A stretch of DNA of 64,000 bases from Zea mays. Lineage: Eukaryota > Streptophyta > Magnoliopsida > Poales > Poaceae. Shown here in pieces: positions 10,745 to 22,671 of this stretch (positions are counted from its first letter, which is position 1; each line of letters opens with the position of its first letter). The stretch lies in NCBI RefSeq assembly GCF_902167145.1, contig NC_050097.1, positions 222,785,034 to 222,849,033 of the forward strand. Direction: 5' to 3'. The translations under genes were made by a program, and so were the position numbers. The notes under the pieces were generated by a model, which had not been told where the DNA came from, searched no databases, and saw nothing but the letters and a program-made list of their open reading frames with translations.

Positions 10745-13700
10745 GGATACTCGACAGCGGGTGCACAAACCACATGACAGGGGAGAAAAAGATGTTCTCC
10801 TCCTATGAGAAAAACCAAGATCCCCAAAGAGCGATCACATTCGGGGATGGAAATCAAGGTTTGGTCAAAGGTTTGGGTAAAATTGCTATATCTCCTGACC
10901 ATTCCATTTCCAATGTTTTTCTTGTTGATTCTTTAGATTACAATTTGCTTTCCGTTTCTCAATTATGTCAAATGGGCTACAACTGTCTTTTCACTGATGT
11001 AGGTGTCACTGTCTTTAGAAGAAGTGATGATTCAATAGCATTTAAGGGTGTGTTAGAGGGTCAGCTATACTTAGTAGATTTTGAAAGAGCTGAACTCAAC
11101 ACATGCTTAATTGCTAAGACTAACATGGGTTGGCTCTGGCACCGCCGACTAGCCCATGTTGGGATGAAGAATCTTCATAAGCTTCTGAAGGGAGAACACA
11201 TTTTAGGACTAACCAATGTTCATTTTGAGAAAGACAGGATTTGTAGCGCATGCCAAGCGGGGAAGCAAGTTGGCACTCATCATCCACATAAGAACATAAT
11301 GACGACCGACAGGCCACTGGAGCTCCTACACATGGACCTATTCGGCCCGATCGCTTACATAAGCATCAGCGGGAGTAAGTACTGTCTAGTTATTGTGGAT
11401 GATTATTCTCGCTTCACTTGGGTGTTCTTTTTGCAGGAAAAATCTCAAACCCAAGAGACCTTAAAGGGATTCTTGAGACGGGCTCAAAATGAGTTCGGCT
11501 TAAGGATCAAGAAAATAAGAAGCGACAATGGAACGGAGTTCAAGAACTCTCAAATCGAAGGCTTCCTTGAGGAGGAGGGCATCAAGCATGAGTTCTCTTC
11601 TCCCTACACGCCACAACAAAATGGTGTAGTGGAGAGGAAGAATCGAACTCTACTGGATATGGCAAGAACCATGCTTGATGAGTACAAGACTTCGGATCGG
11701 TTTTGGGCCGAGGCAGTCAACACCGCTTGCTACGCCATCAACCGGTTATATCTACACCGAATCCTCAAGAAGACATCATACGAACTCCTAACCGGTAAAA
11801 AGCCCAATATTTCTTATTTTAAAGTCTTTGGTAGCAAATGCTTTATACTTGTTAAAAGAGGTAGAAAATCTAAATTTGCTCCTAAGACTGTAGATGGCTT
11901 TTTACTAGGATATGATTCAAACACAAGGGCATATAGAGTCTTTAACAAGTCCTCGGGACTAGTTGAAGTTTCTTGTGACGTTGTGTTTGATGAGACTAAT
12001 GGCTCTCAAGTAGAGCAAGTTGATCTTGATGAGATAGGTGAAGAAGAGGCTCCATGCATCGCGCTAAGGAACATGTCCATTGGGGATGTGTGTCCTAAGG
12101 AATCCAAAGAGCCTCCAAATGCACAAGATCAACCATCCTCCTCCACGCAAGCATCTCTACCGACTCAAAATGAGGAAGAGGCTCAAGTTGATGAAGAAGA
12201 AGATCAATCAAATGAGCCACCTCAAGATGACGGCATAGATCAAGGGGGAGATGCAAATGAGGAAGACAAGGAGGATGAGGAACCAAGGCCGCCACACCCA
12301 AGAGTCCACCAAGCAATCCAACGAGATCACCCCGTCGACACCATTCTCGGCGACATCCATAAGGGGGTAACCACTAGATCTCGTGTTGCACATTTTTGTG
12401 AACATTACTCGTTTGTTTCCTCTATTGAGCCACACAGGGTAGAGGAGGCACTCCAAGATTCGGATTGGGTGGTGGCGATGCAAGAGGAGCTCAACAACTT
12501 CACTAGAAATGAGGTATGGCATTTAGTTCCACGTCCTAACCAAAATGTTGTAGGAACCAAATGGGTCTTCCGCAACAAGCAAGATGAGCATGGTGTGGTG
12601 ACAAGGAACAAAGCTCGACTTGTGGCCAAAGGATACTCCCAAGTCGAAGGTTTGGATTTCGGTGAAACCTATGCACCCGTAGCTAGGCTTGAGTCAATTC
12701 GCATATTATTAGCCTATGCTACCTACCATGGCTTTAAGCTTTATCAAATGGACGTGAAAAGTGCCTTCCTCAATGGACCAATCAAGGAAGAGGTCTATGT
12801 TGAGCAACCTCCCGGCTTTGAAGACAGTGAGTATCCTAACCATGTCTATAAGCTCTCTAAGGCGCTTTATGGGCTCAAGCAAGCCCCAAGAGCATGGTAT
12901 GAATGCCTTAGAGATTTTCTTGTTGCAAATGGATTCAAAGTCGGAAAGGTCGATCCTACACTCTTTACTAAAACTCTTGAAAATGACTTGTTTGTATGCC
13001 AAATTTATGTTGATGATATTATATTTGGGTCTACTAACGAGTCTACATGTGAAGAGTTTAGTAGGATCATGACACAGAAGTTCGAGATGTCTATGATGGG
13101 GGAGTTGAAGTATTTTCTAGGATTCCAAGTCAAACAACTCCAAGAGGGCACCTTCATCAGCCAAACGAAGTACACTCAAGACATTCTAACCAAGTTTGGG
13201 ATGAAGGATGCCAAACCCATCAAGACACCCATGGGAACCAATGGGCATCTCGACCTCGACACGGGAGGTAAGTCCGTGGATCAAAAGGTATACCGGTCGA
13301 TGATAGGTTCGTTACTCTATTTATGTGCATCTCGACCGGACATTATGCTTTCGGTTTGCATGTGTGCAAGATTCCAAGCCGACCCTAAGGAAGCTCACCT
13401 TACGGCCGTAAAACGAATCTTGAGATATTTGGCTTATACTCCTAAGTTTGGGCTTTGGTATCCTAGGGGATCCACATTTGATTTAATTGGTTATTCTGAT
13501 GCCGATTGGGCGGGGTGTAAAATCAATAGGAAGAGCACATCGGGGACTTGCCAGTTCTTGGGAAGATCCTTGGTGTCTTGGGCTTCAAAGAAGCAAAATT
13601 CGGTCGCTCTTTCCACCGCCGAAGCCGAGTATATTGCCGCAGGTCATTGTTGCGCGCAATTGCTTTGGATGAGGCAAACCCTGCGGGACTACGGTTACAA

Positions 13701-13962
13701 ATTAACCAAAGTCCCTTTGCTATGTGACAATGAGAGTGCAATCAAAATGGCTGACAATCCCGTCGAGCATAGCCGCACTAAGCACATAGCCATTCGGTAT
13801 CACTTTTTGAGGGATCACCAACAAAAGGGAGATATCGAGATTTCTTACATTAATACTAAAGATCAATTAGCCGATATCTTTACCAAGCCTCTTGATGAAC
13901 AATCTTTTAACAAACTTAGGCATGAGCTTAATATTCTTGATTCTAGGAACTTCTTTTGCTAG
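10745..13962 (+). CDS. pol: Copia Pol polyprotein of host-A, N-terminus displaced by element I
   Basis: From the ATG at 10774 the frame encodes 1062 residues without a stop and carries all integrase, RT (YVDDIIFGS) and RNase H motifs. The protease motif [11 protein letters not shown] lies just after the insertion point (10745), so the preceding Trp codon and the link to gag were cut away by element I. The element is therefore no longer functional in cis although the pol frame is intact. It differs from host-B pol at only a few residues by eye (for example SISGSK for SIGGSK and KVDPT for KADPT), as expected for duplicate copies. Confidence 0.93.
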
Positions 13963-14836
13963 ATTGCACACATAGCTCATTTATATACCTTTGATCATAT
14001 CTCCTTCATATGCTATGACTAATGTGTTTTCAAGTCTATTTCAAACCAAGTCATAGGTATATTGAAAGGGAATTGGAGTCTTCGGCAAAAGACAAAGGCT
14101 TCCACTCCGTAAACTCATCCCTCGCCGACGCTCCAAGAAACTCTCCATTCTCGGGGGAGACAAGCATGAGCATCCAAGAAAAGGACTTTTCCTTTGGGGG
14201 AGAAAGAGCCCAAAGCAAAAGGACCGGACTTCGTCTTTGGTATAATCTTAACTTATTTATTTATGACCAAAAGGGAAGATAGCACTTCGAGGGCTCTAAT
14301 GATTCCGTTTTTGGCGATTCATGCCAAAAAGGGGGAGAAATGAGCCCAAAGCAAAAGGACCGCACCACCACCTATTTCAAATTTCAAAAACTCAGTATTG
14401 AATATTTTTCATTTGGTATCCTATTGTGTTCAAAAGGGGGAAAAAGTAGTATTTCAAAATGATACATCAAAACCCTCTTGAACACTAAGAGGAGGATCTC
14501 TTTTAGGGGGAGTTTTGTTTAGTCAAAGGAAAAGCATTTGAAACAGGGGGAGAAAATTTCAAATCTTGAAAATGCTTCGCAAAATTCTATTCATTCACCT
14601 TTGACTATCTGCAAAAGATCTTTCAAATAGATTTACAAAAGAATTTGCAAAAACAAAACATGTGGTGCAAACGTAGTCCAAAATGTTATAAGTAAGAAAC
14701 AATCCATGCATATAAGTATTTATATTGGCTCGAATTCTAAGCAACCTTTACACTTACATTATGCAAACTAGTTAAATTATGCACTTCTATATTTGCTTTG
14801 GTTTGTGTTGGCATCAATCACCAAAAAGGGGGAGAT
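13963..14836 (+). other. 3' non-coding region and polypurine tract of host-A
   Basis: 874 bp with no convincing gene. The polypurine tract AAAAAGGGGGAGAT at 14823-14836 abuts the 3' LTR. A second LTR-start-like sequence, TGAAAGGGAATTGG, occurs at 14063-14076, and several extra GGGGGAG tracts lie between. Nearly identical to 44007-44880. Confidence 0.85.
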
Positions 14837-16146
14837 TGAAAGGGAATTAGGCTTACACCTAGTTCCTATATAATTTTGGTGGTTGAATTACCCAACACAA
14901 ATCTTTGGACTAACTAGTTTGTCCAAGTGTATAGATTATACAGGTGTAAAAGGTTCACACTCAGCCAATAAAAAGACCAAGTTTTGGATTCAACAAAAGA
15001 GCAAAGTGGGAACAGAAGGCCCTCTGGTCTGGGAGCACCGGACTGTCCGGTGTACTCCGGACAGTGTCCGGTGCACCAGAGGACTCCAGCTCAAACTCAT
15101 CACCTTCGGGAATTTCCAGAGGCGACTCCGCTATAATTCACCGGACTGTCCGGTGTACACCGGACAGTGTCCGGTGCGCCAAGGGTGGTCGGCCTCAGGA
15201 ACTCGCCAGCTTCGGGAAAAGCCAACGGCTCGTCCACTATAATTCACCGGACTGTCCGGTGTGCACCGGACTGTCCGGTGCAACTCCGGAGCAACGGCTA
15301 GTCGGCGCCAACGGCTACCTGCGGCGCATTAAATGCGCGCGCAGCGCGCGCAGAAGTCAGGCGCGCCCATACTTGCACACCGGACAAGGAACAGTACCTG
15401 TCCGGTGTGCACCGGACACCCAGGCGGGCCCACAAGTCAGGAGCTCCAACGGTCAGAATCCAACGGCAGTGATGACGTGGCAGGGGGCACCGGACTGTCC
15501 GGTGTGCACCGGACTGTCCGGTGCGCCATCGAACAGACAGGATTCCCAACGGCCACTTTTGGTGGTTGGGGCTATAAATACCCCAACCACCCCACCATTC
15601 ATTGCATCCAAGTTTTCCACTTCCCAACTATTACAAGAGCTCTAGCATTCAATTCTAGACACACCAAAGAAATCAAATCCTCTCCAATCTCCACACAACG
15701 CCATAGTGACTAGAGAGAGTGATTTGCTTGTGTTCTTTCGAGCTCTTGCGCTTGGACTGCTTTCTTCTTTCTTGATCCATTCTTTGCAATCAAACTCACT
15801 TGTAATTGAGGCAAGAGACACCAATCTTGTGGTGGTCCTTGTGGGAACTTTGTGTTCCAAGTGATTGAGAAAAGAAAGCTCACTCGATCCGTGGATCGTT
15901 TGAGAGAGGGAAGGGTTGAAAGAGACCCGGCCTTTGTGGCCTCCTCAACGGGGAGTAGGTTTGCAAGAACCGAACCTCGGTAAAACAAATCTCCGTGTCT
16001 CACTTGCTTATTCGCTTGGGATTTGTTTTGCGCTCTCTCTCGCGGACTCGTTTCTTTATTACTAACACTAACCCCGGTTTGTAGTTGTGTTTATATTTGT
16101 AAATTTCAGTTTCGCCCTATTCACCCCCCCCTCTAGGCGACTTTCA
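14837..16146 (+). repeat. 3' LTR of host-A
   Basis: 1310 bp, TGAAAGGG...GACTTTCA. It matches 44881-46189 except for one C in a homopolymer, and shares with it base states that differ from the host-B 5' LTR, which confirms it is the duplicated 3' LTR. TATAAATA lies at 15573-15580. U3 has many CACCGGACTGTCCGGTG palindromes. It is followed by ATTAC (16147-16151), the host-element TSD. Confidence 0.96.
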
Positions 16147-16151
16147 ATTAC

Positions 16152-19100
16152 AGACCACGTGAATCTGCAATCAGAATATATGCTTTGACTAAGGCTAATG
16201 GATCATATTCACAGGCGTCCCCGAGAATAGATCAAATACCAATAAGTCAAATGTGGATATGATATTAATCCCGGGTATATCCACATCTACATCAGGTAGA
16301 AGCATTCAAACCAATATGGTTACTCCTTAACGATTTCTGGCAAACTCCATATACACAGGAGTACACTCTGAACGACGGGTTCAGTTTGGCTTTTGTGCGT
16401 TTAGTAGAATATTGAGGCATTACACTATATGAGCATTCCTCCCCCTAATGCCGAGATGTTCTAAAAGCATACAGATAAAATCCCCAACCACAATCATCCA
16501 GTTGTGGCCAATGTATGCTATTGTGGTGATTTATTTGGGAAATCTTACGCACATTACAGATCGGGGTTTTATGCAGTGAGCTATGGACTTAGATTAATGT
16601 AGTGGCATGAATACTACATGTTTTTTTCTTCAACATGAAGGGTTAGTCTCAACATCCAGTGAGACACGCAACAACAAGTTGCTTCGTGGTTACAATTCTG
16701 CAAACTTATTGTTATTATTACCAAATGCACAGTCAATCATTAAGATTTAGACTAACATGCACAACACTATTTTATCCATAAGGCTTCTTCAGGGGCTCAT
16801 GAATACCATTCGTCGTTTGGAGCCATTAGTTGACTTCAGATCAACAAGTAAAATGACCATCAGGGTCTAACGCTCACAAAGACATTCACTGGTTGCATTG
16901 TGCTTTGAGGCACATAGGAAAATGTATGTTTATATTGGTAGTAAAGTGCACAACATCAGGTCAATGCTGCCAAGCAGAGATTTTTATATGCAGAGATGTA
17001 TAGTCTAGCTCGTTTTATTATTGCCCATGGTTTACCCAATTACTCATACCGATATGAAATTGGGTATCAATTTATGCAACATTTTTAGGTATTATAATTT
17101 TGAGAGAGAATTTATAACAATAGTTAATAATTTGTGGTGCTGCCAGCAGGGCAAATATTTCTCCTCATATGATATACCAATTTGTTCTATAAAGCATTAT
17201 TTCGATCTCTTCGTTGTTCGGCAAAAAGAGAAGATTTGGAATAGAACAGGCAAGGCCAAGAATTCATTTTATCTGGGAAAATCACCATATAACTAGCTTT
17301 TGATGAAGCAAATGATGATAACTGCTTGGCAAGAACGAAACAATACTGGTATCCGCCTAGGATCCATCTTCAACAACAGATAATACTGCTTTCATACGAA
17401 GGAGTCGTCAAGATTAGGGAGAATACATCTGGTCTCCATAAGATCTTCATATTTTTATCACAAATTACCATCACCAATAGCTTAGTGGTCAATACTTATG
17501 GATCTTCCGGCGCCACAAACCAATGACATATTAATGTCCAATTTCACTTTAAGCTCTGTGGTAATATGGGATTTCATGGCTATTTTCTACTCTTCTTACT
17601 CCTGGTAGATCAGAGATATATTACGGTAAGCATTTCAAAGGTGGAATTCATTGTAGTTCTGCTACATAAACTCTAGGTATATGTCCATTTAGGACTGATC
17701 TTTATTATTTAGCTTAAAGTTGTACCATACCAATCAAAGGACTATGCCAAGTCAATTTAGTGACTATAAGTATTTATAATTCTGAGAGATGTATGCAACA
17801 CAAGCATAGAGGTCCTAGAGAGGACGAATAAAGTGGTTCGACGGGAACACACAATGGTTTTTTTCACACCAACATAGTGAATGTTTTCTCAGAATAACAT
17901 ATACTCGCAACTCCGGGTTGCTAGGGGTTACATGTCCTTTTATCTCAGAATTTGCTTTATGTCGTTCAGCGACAAAGAGAGCAATGTGTCAACAATTGGT
18001 TGAGCAATATATGACTGAAATTTCTAGCCTTTATTCATTTGGTAAGGTCATATTGCTTACTAATAGAATCCCAATTCGTGATGTCTTCTATGCCGAAAAG
18101 GCTTTCATGCATTATATTATATACCTTCGAGTTACTTCGAGTAAAACTTTATGCATGATAAGAGAGCAGATAATTAACTTATCTGTGTTTTATATATATA
18201 TTAATTTAATTTCCCAGATTTCCAAGCACTATATAGCTTGATATAATTGTTATGACCACTTGGCGATATATAAATATATGATGCCACACAACACAATCAA
18301 ATAAGATATAGAGCTAAACAAAATTGTCTATGAAGGTTGCACATAATGTGACTTCAGGGGCTTGAACAACCCACCACAATCCACGCGAGTACAAGTTCTA
18401 GCGTCTGGTGTCAACGCGTGTGCGGCCATCAGGGCTACAACAACATAACAAGCCTTCGTAATAAGCGCAACATGCACAATTATGGCTCGATAATCGGGGT
18501 ATACGATAAGTCCACGCAACGTGCGCAACAGGCACAATTGTGGTCCGATGATCACGGCAGACAGATAGTGCCTACAGGGCATGCGAAAAATACGCGACCC
18601 GGCGATGGTGGTCCGACTCAACGAGAGCGGTCCGATTAAACGAGAGTGCAACATAACAATCACATGACGCAACCAAGTTCGTACGATACAAATAACGTGT
18701 CATGTTGCCAGGGCGCAGCCAATATCATAGCTCAGCCAATTAAAAATGTAGTCTGATCGACGTGCCTGAGTATCCACTGTATCATTTAATCGCTCGACGT
18801 GAGCCCAAAAGCTCAACGCAACACAAATATTTAGAGCGATTTGGGTATACACAATATAGCCTTCACACATTTTAATAATTTCTGTCAATTATCTACTACA
18901 TGAAATAAAAGCAGAAAAATAAACTCCAGAACTAATGCATGAACATAGCACATCAGGTGTAACAAATATTTTACCATATTCATGCATGTATTTGTCTACT
19001 AATTATTTAGTAGACAGGAAATTGAATTAGAAGCGGCAAAATAAAACATATTGTCTTGCTATCGTATAATAGGTTATCCTCTAGTCATCCAAATCCTTGT

Positions 19101-19929
19101 GCTAAAACATTTTTAATATGTAATTAACATATTGCATGCGGCAATGCAGGAGGTGGGTGTGTGTGGCAATTTAAGAGATAAAGCTGCCCCTTGCATGCGC
19201 GACCACTTTTTTAACTAAAAGCTCGCTGCATGCACGCACTTCTGGTCAACAGCCATGCAGCCACGATCGGGGAGAAGCCCCTGGAAAAATCGGCTTTGTC
19301 TTATCTATTCAAAATACAGAGGAAAGAAATGGTCCACGCGGATGACCCGCTCGTGGAAAACGCACATGCCATCAGATCTGTTTTTCTCTTAGCAGCTACT
19401 GGCCGCTCGCCCGCCAGGTACACACGGTCACAGGACACAGCCATCCAGGGCTGAGGGCTCGACGCTGGTCTGCAGGGCCGCGTGGAGCCAGTAGCAGGGC
19501 GGGCGACTGGCCGCGCCAGTGCGTACAGGAGCGACAATTATCCACCGCGGGGGCTAGGGCCGATCGATAGGCAGAGACTTTTCCCAAGCTGGGTGACGCC
19601 TACCCAAGCCTCCACCCGTGAATGGAGACGACGCCACGGAGCACCGCCGTGACGCAGCTCCGGCGTGGACGCAACTTCTAATGCAGACATGACTCATAGA
19701 GGGCAATGGTTGGGCTACGTGCCCCTGTTATGGGAAACCGGAGTGGTGGCTAAATTCTCTTCCGGTGAATAGGAGTAGATTCAATCTCATACAGTTCGTT
19801 CCATTGCGCAGGGGAAATCGAAGTCTGTCGCGTAGGACAGTTCGGCTAGGCCGGAGACCTGCCGGATTGACAGAGAGTTGATGCAGATCCAATCCCGCAG
19901 CAACGTCGAGGTAAAGCGTGCTGATAACG
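16152..19929 (-). other. Non-coding internal region of element V (copy A)
   Basis: 3.8 kb with no recognisable gene on either strand. It begins AT-rich and becomes GC-richer after about 19230. A perfect 10-bp inverted repeat, TGTCTACTAA/TTAGTAGACA with a TTAT loop, lies at 18993-19016. The last bases before the LTR read GTGCTGATAACG (19918-19929), the reverse complement of a CGTTATCAGCAC primer-binding site. Either a non-autonomous element or one too decayed to read. Confidence 0.7.
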
Positions 19930-20198
19930 TGTTGAGAACTACGTTACCACGGATCACCAGATCCGCTCCCTTCCCTCCCGTCAGCAGTAGAGGCGCAAGA
20001 AGCTGTAGAGAACTCGTCTCCCTTCCCATAAGCACCACAGAGGAAACACACGAGACACATGATATAGGGTTGGGCCTATGGCCTCTTTCTCTTCTCTATT
20101 CCATATGAGGGGTACAAGTTCTATATATAGAGACGCGATAGCCCTAAGGGCTATATTCGGTATTTGCTCACATAACCCTTCATTAGGGTTTCTCAACA
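19930..20198 (-). repeat. LTR of element V, copy A (5' LTR in element orientation)
   Basis: 269 bp bounded by TGTTGAGA/TCTCAACA, with a TATATATA box on the minus strand. Followed by ACGAC (20199-20203), the TSD partner of ACGAC at 24537-24541 in the next unit. Identical by eye to 49973-50241. Confidence 0.9.
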
Positions 20199-20203
20199 AC
20201 GAC

Positions 20204-20440
20204 GTTCTCAACTCTCTGGGAATCAGTGTGTGTGAGAGAGAGAATAATTCGTTCCTGCATGGAAAAAAATATGCCTGCAGGCAGTGATATAGTAAAAAAT
20301 TTCACCTGCCGATGAGGCAAACACGAGGTGCACAGGCGCGACGATAATTCCGACGGCCGATGGAAGGGGGCAAGACGTGACGGGTTCCCCGCGTACGGTA
20401 CGGACACGGCGCCTCACGCCAGCTGCTTCTCGTCCTGCGA
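20204..20440. repeat. PPR upstream segment X, copy A
   Basis: About 237 bp homologous, with several substitutions and indels, to 54590-54808 upstream of the intact PPR gene; near-identical to the copy starting at 50247. It was the continuation of a PPR promoter region before element V split it. Homology to the third copy stops at GTCCTGCGA, an old duplication breakpoint. Confidence 0.8.
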
Positions 20441-21053
20441 AAAGTCTATAGACCTATCACTATCACTATGACGGATTGGAACAATATCACGATACTTCCA
20501 ACATGTCTAAGTACTATCACTATAACTCGAGCTGAACATGTGAGTATTGTGAAATAAGTTGACCTATGTGTAGTTGCCTTGTTGGAGAGTTATAAAAGAA
20601 CTTGTATTTGAGTATTGCGAAGTTCGCTGGTTGTTTGTTGCATGAGAACTGGAATTTGTGGTTGCATATGAATGTTGTATGTTATTTTGGTGAACACATG
20701 TCGTGTAGATCAATTAATATTTTTTGTGCAATATGAATTGAGCAAACTACAAATAAATCTTGTCAAAAATTTCATTTTTTCTGTAAAAAACAGCAAAAAC
20801 TGGTTTGTTTCGCGGTTAACCGACAGTTTAGAGCCACGCCAAGCCGTTCGGTACGCACGGCCAACTGCCTCTCGGGTGATGTGATGGAATCCACAATTCT
20901 GAATTTCTGATCCTTCACTTGCAGAGACCATCGGGGTTCGAGTAGCTGGACGGGCGAGTCAAGGTGCTTCAGATAGAGGGCGCGGCACTACCGGGTTCTT
21001 CAAAGCAGCAGCAGAGTTCTGAGCTGATCCTTGTGCTTGTGCTTGCGTTGCAG
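20441..21053. other. Non-coding DNA before the coiled-coil exons (copy A)
   Basis: About 600 bp with no clear gene. Upstream exons of the coiled-coil gene are not evident. A possible acceptor (CTTCACTTGCAG) ends near 20924 but the sequence after it has stops. Copy B is 50484-51095. Confidence 0.5.
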
Positions 21054-22069
21054 GAGCTGACCTCGTCGCAGGCGGAGTTGCTGGAGAGGATCCAGAAGCT
21101 GAAACAGGTGCGTATGGATTTCCCAACACTTGATTCGATTTGAGGATTTAGGCCCCGTTTGGTTAGAGGGACTAATCTTTAGTCTCTGGTTTTTAGTCCC
21201 CTTTAGTCTCTATTTTGCCAAACGGAAGGACTAAAGTAGGAACTAATTGACTTTAGTCTCTAGTCCCTCACATAGATGCTAAAAGGGACTAAATGACAAC
21301 ATTTACTCCAATTACCCTTGTTATAAAACTGGTGTCAAACAAAAAAAAGGAGTATTTTGGTCTTTATGTGTTGTATTTAATGTATTTAGAACCTGTTTAG
21401 TCTCTACAACTAAACAAGGTATGGATTAAAATTTGGTCCCTAGACTAAACTTTAGTCCTAGGACTAATGGAACCAAACGGAGCCTTAGTTGTTTCCCTAA
21501 TCAGATGCTGATGAGATGTGAATGGCTGACCATTGCTTCAGGAGGTGCAGAACTGGCGCTCCAATGTAGAGACGCAGGTCAAGACATGCCAGAATGTGAG
21601 TTCTCTGCTCTGTCCTTTTTCCCTCACCTTGAAAATTCAAGGCTGCTGGTTGTAGTAATGAACACCCCATACCACCGGTGAATTGAATTGTGTTGCTTAC
21701 AGGAACTCCAGGGTCTCAAGAAAGGACTTGACTCTGAAGTGGAACAGCTGAAATCGGTGCGCCCTCTCATTCTGTCGACTTTTATTCCTTTTTACCTTTG
21801 GTCTGGTCTCTAGCAGGAGCAGCACACCATCCTGTCATTTTGCTCGTAGGAAATGAAGGTGGTTAGGTCTGTACAGGAAGAGAAAGGCAATCTACCTGCA
21901 CAAAATACGACTTTAGAGACGGTTAGTTTTGTGTGAAAAAAAAATATATATGTGATTACGCTCTACTGAGTCATGCTGTCGTGCAAGAAACTGCAACGAT
22001 TTTTTTGTTTTGTAGAACAATAGCAATGCAGAACAAGCTTGGCAGACACCAGGCCAAGCACAGTATTGA
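21054..22069 (+). pseudogene. 3' end of a small coiled-coil protein gene, five exons (copy A)
   Basis: Five exons with GT...AG borders, all in phase 0: 21054-21107, 21542-21595, 21703-21756, 21850-21921 and 22016-22069 (stop TGA). The first three are each exactly 54 nt. They encode a charged heptad-like helix (ELTSSQAELLERIQKLKQ, EVQNWRSNVETQVKTCQN, ELQGLKKGLDSEVEQLKS) and a short polar tail ending TPGQAQY, 95 residues in all. No 5' exons or start codon could be found, and the fragment lies 0.6 kb from an old duplication breakpoint, so it is probably a truncated gene copy. A complete gene with distant upstream exons is possible. I do not recognise the family; a cytoskeletal or kinetochore coiled coil would be a guess. 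Confidence 0.6.
21151..21484. mobile_element. Tourist-like (PIF/Harbinger) MITE in an intron, copy A
   Basis: 334 bp with terminal inverted repeats GGCCCCGTTTGGTT / AACCAAACGGAGCC (one mismatch) and 3-bp TTA target duplications at 21148-21150 and 21485-21487. Non-coding, rich in TTTAGTC/GACTAAA motifs. It sits in the first visible intron of the coiled-coil gene. Confidence 0.85.
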
Positions 22070-22671
22070 AGAGCAAACAGCAACACAGGCGTGAATTGGT
22101 GCTTCCTTGCAGAGGTGAAGGGCTGTTCTGCTGGATATTCAGATCCTTTCAATGGATCAAAAGGGGGGAAAGCTGGCAGATACACGGAATCACATGAAGT
22201 ATTCATTTTTTTAATATATACCAGCAAGTTTCCAAGTGCAAATATCTCTATAACAGTGAGCAATTTCAAGAGTAATGTACAAGAACTGCTTGTTTTGTAA
22301 CAATTCCATGACTACTAATACTACTATTACAAACTTAATCTTGAAATAAAATCTGCACAGCCTCCTATTGTTCCAGTGTTCTAAACATGCTTAAAACAAA
22401 AATAAAATTTGTTACCCAATGAGGAATTGGAATCTGGAGGTGGCCATGTAATATTGCACGTCAGCATGTAATCATTTCTGCAATTTTGCTGCTTCATCAC
22501 AGCTAGCTGAGATCTCCTTATGTCATTTAACTGAAATGCAACAGTCTAGTACTCCATCCCACCTTGTAAACTGAATAACATTATGGAGTTAATTCTGGAC
22601 TTCCGACCTCTTCAGTTGCTACAGGGTAACTTACAAAAACTTAGGTTGCTTTCCCTTAAAAGCGAAGCTGC
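22070..22671. other. Intergenic 3' region between convergent genes (copy A)
   Basis: About 600 bp between the coiled-coil stop and the PPR stop, which face each other. It should hold both 3' UTRs. No further gene seen. Copy B is 52112-52713. Confidence 0.6.

Larger units (their letters stand above)
1..16146 (+). mobile_element. Host-A: Ty1/copia LTR retrotransposon (Maximus/SIRE lineage), right part, split by element I
   Basis: Plus-strand copia element whose 5' LTR and gag start lie left of the window. Visible parts are the gag C-terminus (2-1216), pol (10774-13962), a 3' non-coding region, a polypurine tract and the 3' LTR (14837-16146). The 9.5-kb element I interrupts it between gag and pol. 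It is the duplicated copy of host-B (26640-46189): gag, pol and 3' LTR match almost base for base, and both are followed by the same flank starting ATTAC. Protein order (gag with zinc knuckle, protease, integrase, reverse transcriptase, RNase H) defines Ty1/copia. The large gag and long 3' non-coding region fit the Maximus/SIRE lineage, and the resemblance to maize Opie/Ji is inference. Confidence 0.9.
16147..20198 (-). mobile_element. Element V, right part, duplicate copy A
   Basis: Continuation of old copia-type element V after the host-A insertion: about 3.8 kb of AT-rich internal DNA, then the LTR at 19930-20198. In copy B (24542-50241) the element is complete on both sides of the host copia insertion and shows it to be minus-strand. 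Here its left part lies outside the window. I find no gag or pol reading frame in the internal part. Most short frames here are chance. Confidence 0.85.

Noticed and set aside
15064..15645. 193-codon ORF rich in CAPD/CTG motifs (also 26867-27448 and 45108-45689)
   Set aside because: Translation of the palindromic LTR repeats. It recurs in each LTR and crosses the promoter.
18328..18672. 114-codon minus-strand ORF (also 48371-48715)
   Set aside because: In non-coding element V DNA. No recognisable domain, and a plus-strand ORF overlaps it.
19930..20198. Solo LTR of a short element
   Set aside because: The bases before it do not match ACGAC, whereas the next unit shows a full element V with matching TSD. 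It is the right LTR of a duplicated element.
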